64,000 bases of DNA from DATAVB01 sp036267955 (GTDB lineage Bacteria; Actinomycetota; Actinomycetes; Mycobacteriales; QHCD01). The DNA lies in assembly GCA_036267955.1 (NCBI GenBank), contig DATAVB010000076.1, positions 18,109-82,108 of the forward strand, in the 5' to 3' direction. Under the pieces are notes generated by a model. That model was not told the DNA's origin. It ran no database searches and was given only the letters and a program-made list of their open reading frames with translations. This document shows positions 25,277-33,546 of the stretch, one piece after another. The position numbers were made by a program, and so were the translations under genes. Numbering within the stretch: position 1 is the first letter of the stretch; each line of letters opens with the position of its first letter.

Positions 25277-26020
25277 TCAGCGCCAGCGACCGGTGCCCGC
25301 GCCCAACGCGGCGAGCGCGGCGGCGCCGGCGGTCGAGGTACGCAGCACGGTCGGCCCGAGCCGGACACTGCGCGCCCCGGCGGCCCGGAACGCGGTCACC
25401 TCGCCTTCGGTGAGCCCGCCTTCCGGGCCGACCACCAGCACCAGGTCGCCGGACTCCGGCAGCGGCACCGAGCCCAGCGGCCGGCTGGCCTGTTCGTGCA
25501 GCACGATCCCGGAGGCGGCCGAGGACAGCAGCGAGCAGACTCCCCGGGTGCTGGCCGGCTGGCTGATCACCGGGAGCCAGGCCCGGCGGGCCTGCTTCGC
25601 CGCCGTCCGGGCGGTGGCCCGCCACCGGGACAGTCCACGCTCGACCCGGTCGGCCGGCCACTTCGCCTCGCAGCGCGCCGCCGCCCAGGGCACGACCTCG
25701 TCCACGCCCAACTCGGTCATCAGCTCGACCGCCAGCTGCCCCCGATCGCCTTTGGGCAGTGCCTGTACGACGACCAGCCGTGGCTGCGGTGGGGTCAGCT
25801 GCGAAAGCCGAAGCACGTCGAGCTCGAGCCGGTCGCGGCCGGTCGCGGTGACTGTGCACTCGGCCATCCCGCCGGCCCCGTCGGTGAGCGCCACGAACTC
25901 GCCGACCTCGATCCGGCGGACCGTGGCGGCATGCCGGCCCTCAGCGCCGTCGAGCACCGTCCGCCCGCCGGTCGGCAACTCCTCGACGAGGAACACCGGG
26001 GCGGCCGTCGCTGCGGTCAT
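25277..26020 (-). CDS. rsmE: 16S rRNA (uracil(1498)-N3)-methyltransferase
   Basis: SPOUT-class methyltransferase that modifies U1498 in the decoding region of 16S rRNA. The 247-residue protein has an N-terminal PUA-like domain (to about 75) and the knotted SAM-binding core with VVQALPKGDR, LVVGPEGGLTEGEV and VRLGPTVLRTSTAG near the C-terminus. Length is normal. Its ATG follows the dnaJ stop by one base (TGAGATG), so it is probably translated with dnaJ. Its position in the hrcA-dnaJ-rsmE-phoH order is conserved in actinobacteria. Confidence 0.95.
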   Translation of the reverse strand: MTAATAAPVFLVEELPTGGRTVLDGAEGRHAATVRRIEVGEFVALTDGAGGMAECTVTATGRDRLELDVLRLSQLTPPQPRLVVVQALPKGDRGQLAVELMTELGVDEVVPWAAARCEAKWPADRVERGLSRWRATARTAAKQARRAWLPVISQPASTRGVCSLLSSAASGIVLHEQASRPLGSVPLPESGDLVLVVGPEGGLTEGEVTAFRAAGARSVRLGPTVLRTSTAGAAALAALGAGTGRWR

Positions 26021-26021
26021 C

Positions 26022-27158
26022 TCACCGACCGTTGAACGCGTCGCGCATCTTGGAGAACAGCCCGTTGCCGCCCGCCTTGTTGGACGCCGGCCGCTCCTCG
26101 TCCCGCAGCTTCGCCAGCTCGCGCAGCAGCCGTTCCTGCTCCGGATCGAGCCGGTTCGGCGTACTGACCTCCACGTGCACGATCAGGTCGCCGCGACCCA
26201 CGCCGCGCAGGTGCGGGATGCCGCGGGCACGCAGCGTCTTGCGCGACCCGGACTGGGTGCCGGCCTTGATGTCGATGTTCTCTTCACCGTCGAGGGTCGT
26301 GAGGGTCACCGAGGTGCCGAGCGCGGCCGCCGTCATCGGCAGCGTGACCCGGCAGTGCAGGTCGTCGCCTTCCCGGGTGAAGACATCGTGCGGCCGTTCG
26401 TGCACCTCGACGTACAGGTCGCCGGGCGGACCGCCGCCGGCGCCGACCTCGCCCTGGCCGGACAACCGGATGCGCATGCCGTCCTCGACCCCGCCGGGGA
26501 TCTTTACGCTGACCTGCCGGCGGGCCCGGACCCGGCCGTCCCCGGCGCACTCCGAGCATGGCGTCCGGATGACCTGGCCGGCGCCGCCGCAGGTCGGGCA
26601 GATCCGGGCGGTCATCACCTGGCCGAGGAACGAGCGCTGCACGCTCTGCACCTCGCCCCGGCCGTCGCAGGTGTCGCAGGTCTCCGGTGACGTGCCCGGC
26701 GCCGTACCGGCTCCGGAGCACACCTCGCAGAGCACCGCGGTGTCGACCGTGAGCTCCTTGCTGGCCCCGAACGCGGTCTCGGACAGGTCGAGGTCGAGCC
26801 GGATCAGCGCATCGGCCCCGGGCCGGGACCGGCCGCGCGGCCCGCGGCCACCACTGGCGCCGCCGAAGAACGCGTCCATGATGTCGCCGAACCCGGCAAA
26901 GCCGCCGGCGAACGGGTCGCCACCACCGCCACCACCGCCGGGCGCGAGCGGATCGCCACCCAGATCGACGATCCGGCGCTTCTCCGGGTCACGGAGCACC
27001 TCGTAGGCGGCCGCGACCTCGCGGAATTTCTCCTGCGCGTCCTCGGCCGGGTTGACGTCCGGATGCAGATCCCGGGCCTTCTTCCGGTAGGCGCGCTTGA
27101 TCTCCTCCGGACTCGCGTCCGAGCGCACGCCAAGCAGGGCGTAGTAATCCTTCGCCAC
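26022..27158 (-). CDS. dnaJ: Molecular chaperone DnaJ
   Basis: Co-chaperone that stimulates DnaK ATPase activity and binds unfolded proteins. The 378-residue protein has the J domain with HPD at 32-34, a Gly-rich region (GGGGGGGDPFAGGF), a zinc-finger domain with four CxxCxGxG-type repeats (CEVCSGAG, CDTCDGRG, CPTCGGAG, CSECAGDG), and the C-terminal substrate-binding domain with VHERPHDVFTREG. The start is GTG at 27158 (VAKDYYALLG); the frame is open further upstream, but that part overlaps the hrcA end and has no J-domain similarity. It is the second chaperone-type (DnaJ2) copy usually linked to hrcA in actinobacteria. Transcription is likely controlled by the CIRCE operator upstream of hrcA. 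Confidence 0.95.
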   Translation of the reverse strand: MAKDYYALLGVRSDASPEEIKRAYRKKARDLHPDVNPAEDAQEKFREVAAAYEVLRDPEKRRIVDLGGDPLAPGGGGGGGDPFAGGFAGFGDIMDAFFGGASGGRGPRGRSRPGADALIRLDLDLSETAFGASKELTVDTAVLCEVCSGAGTAPGTSPETCDTCDGRGEVQSVQRSFLGQVMTARICPTCGGAGQVIRTPCSECAGDGRVRARRQVSVKIPGGVEDGMRIRLSGQGEVGAGGGPPGDLYVEVHERPHDVFTREGDDLHCRVTLPMTAAALGTSVTLTTLDGEENIDIKAGTQSGSRKTLRARGIPHLRGVGRGDLIVHVEVSTPNRLDPEQERLLRELAKLRDEERPASNKAGGNGLFSKMRDAFNGR

Positions 27159-27168
27159 GTTCGTCGTC

Positions 27169-28185
27169 TCAGCTTCCTGCCAGCAATTCACCGACATAGC
27201 GGGCAACGGCAAAAACAGCACTCATCGTGCCGACATAGTCCATTCGGGTAGGTCCGAGGACGCCGATTCCTCCCAGCAAGGTATCCCCCGACCCATAGCC
27301 ACCGGCAACGATCGACGCGGACCGCAGTGCCTCGTCGTGGTTTTCGCCGCCGATCCGCACCCGGACCGCGGTGGGAGTGTGCACCTCGCCGAAGAGTTTG
27401 AGCAGCACCACCTGCTCCTCGAGCAGCTCCAGCACCGGCCGGACCGAATGCGGGAAGTCGACCGAGTCGAGGTTGGCGGTGCCGCCGAGCACGATCCGGT
27501 CATCGGACCGCTCGACCAGAGTCTCCAGCAGCACCGAGGACAGTCCGCTCATCAGCCCGCGCAACTCCGGGCCGACGCTGTCGGGCAGCGCGTCGATGAT
27601 GTCCGGGGCGTCGGAGAGCCGGCGCTCCCGCAGCGACCCGTTGAGCGCGGTACGCAGGTCGGCGATCTGGTCCGGCGTGGTGTTGGCGGGCAGCTCCACG
27701 ACCCGCTGCTCCACTCGGCCGGTATCGGTGATCATCACCAACAGCACGCGGGTCGCCGCGATCTGCACCAGTTCCAGGTGGCGGACGTTGCTGACCGACA
27801 GGCTCGGATACTGCACGACGGCGACCTGGCGGGTCAGCTGGGCCAGCAGTCGGACCGTGCGCCGCAGCACGTCGTCCAGGTCGAAGGCGCCGGCCAGGAA
27901 GGTCTGGATCGCCTTTCGCTCGGCCGGGGACAGCGGCCTGACGGTGGACAGCCGGTCGACGAAAAGCCGGTATCCCTTGTCGGTCGGGATCCGCCCGGCG
28001 CTGGTGTGCGGCTGGGCGATGTAGCCCTCGTCCTCCAACGCTGCCATGTCGTTGCGGATCGTCGCCGGCGAGACGCCGAGACTGTGCCGCTCGGCCAACA
28101 CTTTGGATCCGACCGGCTCATTGGTCGACACGAAATCCTGAACGATGGCACGCAGCACCTCGAGTTTGCGGTCCTCGAGACTCAC
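27169..28185 (-). CDS. hrcA: Heat-inducible transcription repressor HrcA
   Basis: Repressor that binds CIRCE operators and shuts off chaperone genes at normal temperature. The 338-residue protein starts with a winged helix (VSLEDRKLEVLRAIVQDFV ... SPATIRNDMAALEDEGY ... HTSAGRIPTDKGYRLFVD) and has the GAF-like HrcA domain to the end. The GTG at 28185 is chosen because GGAGGTGGCC lies directly upstream; the longer in-frame start at 28212 lies inside the operator. dnaJ follows after 10 bases, so the two form an operon autoregulated by HrcA. Confidence 0.96.
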   Translation of the reverse strand: MSLEDRKLEVLRAIVQDFVSTNEPVGSKVLAERHSLGVSPATIRNDMAALEDEGYIAQPHTSAGRIPTDKGYRLFVDRLSTVRPLSPAERKAIQTFLAGAFDLDDVLRRTVRLLAQLTRQVAVVQYPSLSVSNVRHLELVQIAATRVLLVMITDTGRVEQRVVELPANTTPDQIADLRTALNGSLRERRLSDAPDIIDALPDSVGPELRGLMSGLSSVLLETLVERSDDRIVLGGTANLDSVDFPHSVRPVLELLEEQVVLLKLFGEVHTPTAVRVRIGGENHDEALRSASIVAGGYGSGDTLLGGIGVLGPTRMDYVGTMSAVFAVARYVGELLAGS

Positions 28186-28205
28186 GGCCACCTCCGAACG
28201 TCGCT

Positions 28206-28232
28206 TTGGCACTCATCGCGATCGAGTGCCAG
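28206..28232. promoter_or_regulatory. CIRCE operator
   Basis: TTGGCACTC-N9-GAGTGCCAG is a perfect 9-bp inverted repeat with the spacer length of the classical CIRCE element (TTAGCACTC-N9-GAGTGCTAA), differing at the second A/G. It sits 21 bases upstream of the hrcA GTG start and is the expected HrcA binding site, controlling hrcA-dnaJ. Confidence 0.93.
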
Positions 28233-28415
28233 TGTACGGCGTCGGGGTCATCCGGCGCTTCCGGCGCGGTCCCTGATCGGCAAGCGGCCAGGGGTGTAGC
28301 TCGGCGCGTGCGCTCGTACCCGCTAGGGTATTGCGGGCCAGTGATTGTTCAGCCCTGAGCGTGATGGGCCCGACACCGACGGGGGTTGCCCAGGTGGTCG
28401 GTCTGTCAACTAATC

Positions 28416-28724
28416 ATGATTTTTAAGGACGTTCGCGAGGGTCGGCCGTATCCCGATCACGGCTTCTCCTCCCGCGACTGGGCCCGGATCCCACCCAGCC
28501 AGGTCCGGCTCGAGGAGCTGGTGGCGACCAAGCGGGAGTTGGCGTTGGACCGGCTGCTGGCCGAGGACTCCACGTTTTACGGCGATCTGTTTCCGCATGC
28601 GGTGCAGTGGCGCGGTGATCTCTACCTTGAGGACGGGCTGCACCGGGCGCTGCGTACAGCACTGCAGCAGCGGCACACCCTGCACGTACGGGTGCTGAAT
28701 CTGGACGATCTCACCCCCGAGTAA
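28416..28724 (+). CDS. Conserved actinobacterial hypothetical protein (102 aa)
   Basis: A 102-residue protein starting MIFKDVREGRPYPDHGFSSRDWARIPPSQV. The C-terminal part, LFPHAVQWRGDLYLEDGLHRALRTALQQRHTLHVRVL, resembles the core of ParB/sulfiredoxin-like folds (a strand, then DGLHRALxAAL), but the basis is a motif only. Proteins with the same opening and ending are familiar near hrcA in actinobacteria, with unknown function. The start at ATG 28416 follows no obvious ribosome binding site. It is transcribed divergently from hrcA and convergent with the response-regulator gene, with a family C hairpin between. Confidence 0.75.
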   Translation: MIFKDVREGRPYPDHGFSSRDWARIPPSQVRLEELVATKRELALDRLLAEDSTFYGDLFPHAVQWRGDLYLEDGLHRALRTALQQRHTLHVRVLNLDDLTPE

Positions 28725-28811
28725 CCGGCGCCGCTCCCGGTCCCGGTCCCGGTCCTCGTCCCATTTTCGCGGATCGCCGCGTCGAGCCCCGCGCCGCCCA
28801 CCCCGAGATCT

Positions 28812-28865
28812 CATGATCATGATCGCGTTCAGCCGGTCATAGCCGGCACAACGCAACCACGATCA
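28812..28865. repeat. Inverted repeat, family C copy 1
   Basis: CATGATC at 28812 is followed by an inner hairpin GCCGG-TCATAG-CCGGC (28832-28847) and an imperfect right arm ending GATCACCGG. A second copy with the same core lies at 48.4 kb. A direct repeat of GCTCCTCGGAACAGA follows at 28873 and 28898. It lies in the convergent gap before the response-regulator gene. Confidence 0.7.
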
Positions 28866-28933
28866 CCGGCGGGCTCCTCGGAACAGAACATCGGGTGCTC
28901 CTCGGAACAGATCGTCCGGGCCCACGAAAAGGG

Positions 28934-29563
28934 TCAGAGCCAGCCCTTGCCGCGCGCCGTGTTGAGGGCCTCGACCCGGTTGCGGGCTCCGGTCTTCTGA
29001 ATCGCCGCGGACAGATAATTGCGGACCGTTCCCTCCGACAGGAACAGCCGGCCGGCCACCTCGGCGACCGTGGAGCCGTCGGCGGTCGCCTCCAATACCT
29101 CCCGCTCCCGGCCGGACAATGGACTCGGTCCCTCAGTGAGCGCCGCGGCCGCGAGCCCGGCGTCGATCACCCGCTCGCCGGCCAACGCCCGCCGGATCGC
29201 CGCCGCGAGTTCGCTGGCCGGGCCGTCCTTGACGAGAAAGCCGGCGGCGCCAGCCTGCAACGCCCGGCGCAGGAAACCCGGGCGGCCGAACGTGGTAAGG
29301 ATCAGCGTGGTGCAGTCCGGCATCGCCCGGTGCAGCGCGGCCGCCGCCTCCAGGCCGTCCATGCCGGGCATCTCGATGTCCAGCAGCGCGACGTCGGGCT
29401 TGCTGCGCAATGCGGCCGGCACGACCTCGTCGCCAGCGCCGACCTGGGCCACGACCTCCAGGTCGTCCTCCAGATCCAGCAATGCGGCGATCGCGCCGCG
29501 CACCATGGCCTGGTCCTCGGCCAACAGAATCCGGATCACCGGGCCAGTCTCACCGGCCGTCAT
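28934..29563 (-). CDS. LuxR-family (NarL-type) response regulator
   Basis: A 209-residue response regulator of a two-component system. The receiver domain (MTAGETGPVIRILLAEDQAM...) has the phosphoacceptor Asp62 in VALLDIEMPGMDG, the Thr in LILTTFG and Lys112 in FLVKDG. The C-terminal LuxR helix-turn-helix (LSGREREVLEATADGSTVAEVAGRLFLSEGTVRNYLSAAIQKT) binds DNA. The ATG at 29563 overlaps the histidine kinase stop by 4 bases, so the pair is coupled. Target genes unknown. Confidence 0.95.
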   Translation of the reverse strand: MTAGETGPVIRILLAEDQAMVRGAIAALLDLEDDLEVVAQVGAGDEVVPAALRSKPDVALLDIEMPGMDGLEAAAALHRAMPDCTTLILTTFGRPGFLRRALQAGAAGFLVKDGPASELAAAIRRALAGERVIDAGLAAAALTEGPSPLSGREREVLEATADGSTVAEVAGRLFLSEGTVRNYLSAAIQKTGARNRVEALNTARGKGWL

Positions 29564-30873
29564 CGGCGCCCATGGGCCGGTACGCCGTGCAGCTCCGCGT
29601 CGCGACCAGCCGGTCCGCTGGCGCCAGCCGACCCGCCCACATCGGCCGTACCGATCGCACCGGCCGACCCGCCGACGGTGTGAGTGCCTGCGTCTGCCGG
29701 GGGCGCCAAGGCGTACGACGGTGCGTCGAGCGGCACGGTGACCCGCAGCCGGAATCCACCGCTCGCCGCGGCCCCGGCGTCGACCGAACCGCCGGCACTC
29801 GCCATCCGTTCGGTCAGCCCGCGCAGACCATGGCAACCGCTTACGTCGACGTGGCCGCCGGCATCGGACGGGCCGACGCCGTCGTCGGTGATGGTGAGGG
29901 TCGCCTCGGTGCCGGTCCGGTCCAGCCGCATCACGACCGAGCCAGCCCGGCTGTGCCGCAGGATGTTGGTGGTCGCCTCGCGGACGGCCCAGCCCAGCAG
30001 CGACTCGACCGCGGCCGGCAGCGGCGGGCCGCTGGGCGGCAGCGTCACCGCGACGTCGGCGGCGCGCAATGCCGCCCGCGCCCCGACCAGTTCCTCGTCC
30101 AGCGACCGGCGGTAGCCGCTGACCGCCTCGCGTACCTCGACCAGCGCCTGCCGGGCCACCGACTCGATGTCGGCGACCTCACCGGCCGCCCGGGCCACGT
30201 CGCGGTCGATCATCCGTCCGGCCAGCTCGCTCTTGAGCACGATCAGCGACAGGCTGTGCCCGAGGAGGTCGTGCAGGTCACGGGCGAAGCGCAGCCGCTC
30301 CTCCGACACGGCGAGCCGGGCGTTGTCCTCCCGGGCCGTGCGCAACTCGACGTTGGCCAGCACCAGCTGCCGAACACCCATGACCGACAGCGGCGCGACG
30401 ACGGAAATCAGAACCTGCGTGAAGATCGTGCTGGAGTCGACATGCAGCACCAGCATCACGATGAGATTGGCGCTGGCAAGCAGGGCCACCGCCCGGGGCA
30501 CCCGCCGCGGCGAGACAACGGCGGCGGTGGCCGAGCCGGCGTAGATGACCAACCCCACGAACGTGGTGCCCAGTGCGAGCGGCAAGGTCAGCGAGAGCAC
30601 GACGAGGGCACCGGCCAGCATCCGGCCCTGCCGCGATCCTCCTGACTGCTGGTGGCGGAACAACCCGTTGGTGTAGAAAAGCTTTACATAAATGCCGGAG
30701 AAGCCGGCCAGGGCCAGCGCGCTCACCCCGGTGATCCAACCACTCCGGTCGCTCTTGATCAGCTCGGCCGCGGGAAAGACCATGAACGCCAGGTAGACCA
30801 GGCCGAAGTACATGCCCCGGCGCTGGTACGCACTCCGGCGCTTCGGGTCATCCGCCGAGCCGCTGAATTCCAT
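29560..30873 (-). CDS. Two-component sensor histidine kinase (NarX/DesK type)
   Basis: A 437-residue membrane sensor. The N-terminal half has six or so hydrophobic segments (about residues 22-150). The HisKA_3 box ERLRFARDLHDLLGHSLS contains the phosphorylated His, and the HATPase domain shows AVREATTNILRHS, DDGVGPSDAGG and HGLRGLTERM. A C-terminal tail with repeated GGSAGA/GPAGRD segments is unusual for the family. The start at ATG 30873 follows GGAGAGGGG. It is coupled to the response-regulator gene by a 4-base overlap. The signal is unknown. Confidence 0.93.
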   Translation of the reverse strand: MEFSGSADDPKRRSAYQRRGMYFGLVYLAFMVFPAAELIKSDRSGWITGVSALALAGFSGIYVKLFYTNGLFRHQQSGGSRQGRMLAGALVVLSLTLPLALGTTFVGLVIYAGSATAAVVSPRRVPRAVALLASANLIVMLVLHVDSSTIFTQVLISVVAPLSVMGVRQLVLANVELRTAREDNARLAVSEERLRFARDLHDLLGHSLSLIVLKSELAGRMIDRDVARAAGEVADIESVARQALVEVREAVSGYRRSLDEELVGARAALRAADVAVTLPPSGPPLPAAVESLLGWAVREATTNILRHSRAGSVVMRLDRTGTEATLTITDDGVGPSDAGGHVDVSGCHGLRGLTERMASAGGSVDAGAAASGGFRLRVTVPLDAPSYALAPPADAGTHTVGGSAGAIGTADVGGSAGASGPAGRDAELHGVPAHGRR

Positions 30874-30973
30874 CGGCACCCCTCTCCGCCGGCCCACGGT
30901 AACCGAAATGGCATTCGGCCCGGCAGTGTCGAGCGTCCGGTCAAGACCATGACAGTCGTCATGTCAGACCGCT

Positions 30974-32194
30974 TTAATCGACGAGATCGCGGACCACGGC
31001 GTCGGCGAGCAACCGCCCGCGGAGCGTCAGCACCGCACGACCGTCGTCGTACGCCGTCCGGTCGAGCAGCCCGTAGGTGCGCATCCGGTCCGCCTCCGAC
31101 CGCCGGCCGGCTGGGATCTCCGACAGCGGAAGGCCCTCGGCCAGCCGAATTCGCAGCAGCACCCGCTCGACCCGCTGCTGGGCGCCGTCGAGCACCTCGC
31201 GGGCCTGCGCCGGAGTCTCCCCGCTGTGCAGGCGTTTCGCGTACGCGGAGGGATGTTTGACGTTCCACCACCGGACGCCGCCGATGTGGCTGTGCGCGCC
31301 GGGACCGATGCCCCACCAGTCACCGCTCATCCAGTAGAGCAGGTTGTGCCGGCACCGAGCGGCGTCCGTGCGCGACCAGTTGGAGACCTCGTACCAGCGG
31401 AATCCAGCCGCACCCAGCGTCTGGTCGGCCTGGGCGTACCGGTCGGCGAGCACGTCATCGTCTGGTGTGGACAGTTCGCCGCGGGCCACCTGGCGGGCCA
31501 TCCGGGTGCCCTGCTCGACCACCAGGGCGTAGGCCGAGATGTGGTCCGGCCCGGCCGCGACCGCGACGTCCAGCGACTTCTGCCAGTCGGACTCCGATTC
31601 CCCCGGCGCGCCGTAGATCAGGTCGAGGTTGACGTGTTCGAACCCGGCGGACCGGGCCTCCTTCACCGCGTCGACGGGCCGGCCGGGGGTGTGCTGCCGG
31701 TCGAGCACCTTCAGCACCGGCTCCACCGCCGACTGCATGCCGAGACTGACCCGGGTGAACCCGGCTTCGCGCAGCCGGGAGAAATAGGCCCGGGTCACCG
31801 ACTCGGGGTTGGCCTCCGTGGTGATTTCGGCGTCCGGCGCCAGCCCGAACCGGTCTCGGATCTCGCCGATCAACAGGCCGAGCTGCTCGGCCGGCAGCAG
31901 GCTCGGCGTACCGCCGCCGACGAAAATCGTCTGCACCGGCGGCACCGCGCCGGCCGCCAACACCTCACCGGCCAGCCGCAGCTCGGCCAGCGCGACGTCG
32001 ACGTACGAGGACTGCGACACGCCTGGCAACTCGCTGGCCGTGTAGGTGTTGAAGTCGCAGTAGCCGCAGCGGGTCGCGCAGAATGGCACGTGCAGGTAGA
32101 AGCCGAACGGGTTTCGGCCGAGCCCGGACAGCGCGTGCGCGGGCAGCGAGCCATCGCGGGGAACGGGCTCGCCGTCAGGCAACGCTGGGCTCAT
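30974..32194 (-). CDS. hemW: Radical SAM protein HemW
   Basis: Radical SAM heme chaperone, historically annotated as oxygen-independent coproporphyrinogen III oxidase. The 406-residue protein has the [4Fe-4S] motif CATRCGYC, the GGGTPSLL motif, ANPESV and the HemW-type C-terminal HemN domain. It lacks the additional cysteine features of true HemN. The start is the ATG at 32194 (MSPALPDGEP); the long open frame beyond it is antisense to the enoyl-CoA hydratase gene and is not real. The gene is divergent from the enoyl-CoA hydratase gene. Its neighbourhood near lepA and hrcA matches the conserved actinobacterial block. Confidence 0.92.
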   Translation of the reverse strand: MSPALPDGEPVPRDGSLPAHALSGLGRNPFGFYLHVPFCATRCGYCDFNTYTASELPGVSQSSYVDVALAELRLAGEVLAAGAVPPVQTIFVGGGTPSLLPAEQLGLLIGEIRDRFGLAPDAEITTEANPESVTRAYFSRLREAGFTRVSLGMQSAVEPVLKVLDRQHTPGRPVDAVKEARSAGFEHVNLDLIYGAPGESESDWQKSLDVAVAAGPDHISAYALVVEQGTRMARQVARGELSTPDDDVLADRYAQADQTLGAAGFRWYEVSNWSRTDAARCRHNLLYWMSGDWWGIGPGAHSHIGGVRWWNVKHPSAYAKRLHSGETPAQAREVLDGAQQRVERVLLRIRLAEGLPLSEIPAGRRSEADRMRTYGLLDRTAYDDGRAVLTLRGRLLADAVVRDLVD

Positions 32195-32254
32195 GCCCTC
32201 AAGTGTTTCAATGCGGTCGGACGGGCGTGACTCCGAGGTGGGGAAGGACCGGCG

Positions 32255-32998
32255 ATGGCCGAGAATCTGGTGCGCTACGAGGTCGCGGCGGGCGTCGCGA
32301 CGATGACCCTGGACTCGCCGGCCAACCGCAATGCGCTGTCGACCGCGATGCTGCGCCGGATGCTCGCACTGCTGGAATCGGCCGGGTCCGACGACGCTGT
32401 ACGGGTGCTGGTGCTCGGCCACACCGGTGGGGCCTTCTGCTCCGGAATGGACCTGGCCGACTCGTCTGGTCCGGAACTGCCCGTCGACGTGTTTCCCCAG
32501 CTGCTGCAGGCTTTCTGGGATTTTCCGAAGCCGGTGATCGCCCGGGTCGGCGGGCCCGCGCGGGCCGGTGGCATCGGGCTGCTGGCCGCCTGCGACATTG
32601 CCGTGACGGCGCGCGACGCGACGTTCGCGTTCACCGAAGTGCGGCTCGGTCTGGTGCCGGCGGTGATCGCGGCGACCGTACTGCCCAGGCTGCCCCATGC
32701 GGCCGGGCGCGAGCTCTTCCTCACCGGGGAGGTCTTCGACGGCACCCGCGCGGCGGCCCTCGGGCTGGTGAATTCGGCGGTCGAGGATGTCGATGCCGAG
32801 GTGGCCCGGTATGTGGCCCTGCTGCTGAAGGGCGGGCCGACCGCGCTCGCCGCGACGAAACAGGTGCTGCGGCAGCGGCCGACGGTGGCCGATTTCGCCG
32901 AACTGGTGGCGCTTTCCGGTCGATTCTTCGCGGCCGAGGAGGGCCGGGAGGGCATCGCCGCCTTCCGCGAAAAGCGTCCCGCCACCTGGCTCCCCTAA
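32255..32998 (+). CDS. Enoyl-CoA hydratase/isomerase family protein
   Basis: A 247-residue crotonase-fold enzyme acting on CoA thioesters. The protein starts MAENLVRYEVAAGVATMTLD and has the oxyanion-hole strands GGAFCSGMDLADSSG and GPARAGGIGLLAACD. Where typical enoyl-CoA hydratases have a catalytic Glu following GGG, this sequence has GGIGLLAACDIAVTARDATFAFTEVRLGLVP, with the acidic residue at FTEVRLG. GGGAAGGACC precedes the ATG. The substrate is unknown, and it may be an isomerase or hydrolase. It is transcribed away from hemW. Confidence 0.9.
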   Translation: MAENLVRYEVAAGVATMTLDSPANRNALSTAMLRRMLALLESAGSDDAVRVLVLGHTGGAFCSGMDLADSSGPELPVDVFPQLLQAFWDFPKPVIARVGGPARAGGIGLLAACDIAVTARDATFAFTEVRLGLVPAVIAATVLPRLPHAAGRELFLTGEVFDGTRAAALGLVNSAVEDVDAEVARYVALLLKGGPTALAATKQVLRQRPTVADFAELVALSGRFFAAEEGREGIAAFREKRPATWLP

Positions 32999-33033
32999 CT
33001 GCGTGCTACCTGCCCGCCAATCCCGGACCCGCC

Positions 33034-33104
33034 GCGTTCTCGCCTTCTCGCGTTCCCGCCTTCCCGCGTTCCCGCGTTCCCGCGTTCCCGCGTTCCCGCG
33101 TTCC
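33034..33104. repeat. 8-bp tandem repeat (TTCCCGCG)n
   Basis: About eight to nine copies of TTCCCGCG, with the first ones degenerate, run directly into the hairpin at 33103. The array lies between convergent genes and is non-coding. The low complexity suggests slippage. Confidence 0.88.
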
Positions 33105-33159
33105 ATGATCGTGATCGGTTTTTGGTGGCTATATCCCCAATAGCCGATCACGATCATGG
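33103..33159. repeat. Perfect 16-bp inverted repeat ending CATGATC
   Basis: CCATGATCGTGATCGG (33103-33118) and its exact complement (33144-33159) enclose a loop that itself contains GGCTAT...ATAGCC. No T-tract follows. It is the first of three hairpins between the convergent enoyl-CoA hydratase and RNase genes. Confidence 0.9.
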
Positions 33160-33247
33160 TCGAGGCGGCAGAAACTAGTAGGCGACCGGACGCAGGTCGG
33201 CCGGTTGGGCAGCGGGAAGGGGCGGACAAGCACGAGCCCCAGAGTTT

Positions 33248-33303
33248 CATGATCGTGAGTGGATTTGGTACCTCCAGGGGTACCAAATCCACTCACGATC
33301 ATG
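33248..33303. repeat. Perfect 25-bp inverted repeat with 6-base loop
   Basis: Left arm 33248-33272 (starting CATGATCGTGAGTGG) pairs without mismatch with 33279-33303. It is the longest perfect hairpin in the window. There is no T-tract on either side, although AAAACA follows. Confidence 0.95.
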
Positions 33304-33335
33304 GAAAACAGCGGCGCGGTCCAGAGTTTCCTGAG

Positions 33336-33379
33336 CATGAGGCAATTTCGTCGGTGATTCGCGGCTAAATAGCCTCATG
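33336..33379. repeat. 13-bp inverted repeat ending in CATGAGG
   Basis: CATGAGGCAATTT (33336-33348) pairs with 33367-33379 with one mismatch; CATGATCATGG follows directly. It is the third hairpin of the cluster. Confidence 0.7.
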
Positions 33380-33546
33380 ATCATGGTCGGGATGCGGGAA
33401 ATCTGACCATGGTCGGGGCGCGGGAAGTCGGCGGGCGACCCAAACGAGCGGCCGACCCAAACGAGCGGCCGACCGAGGTGGGGCGTGGGATCGGCGGGGC
33501 GGCGCGAAAGCAGGCCGGACCGAAACTGCAGCCCAGGCGCGCACGA

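Noticed and set aside
28206..28232. Classical rho-independent terminator
   Set aside because: The 9-bp inverted repeat with N9 spacing is the CIRCE operator; it lies upstream of, not downstream of, a gene.
33034..33546. CRISPR array
   Set aside because: The region has a short slippage repeat and several hairpins with different sequences, not regularly spaced identical repeats with unique spacers.
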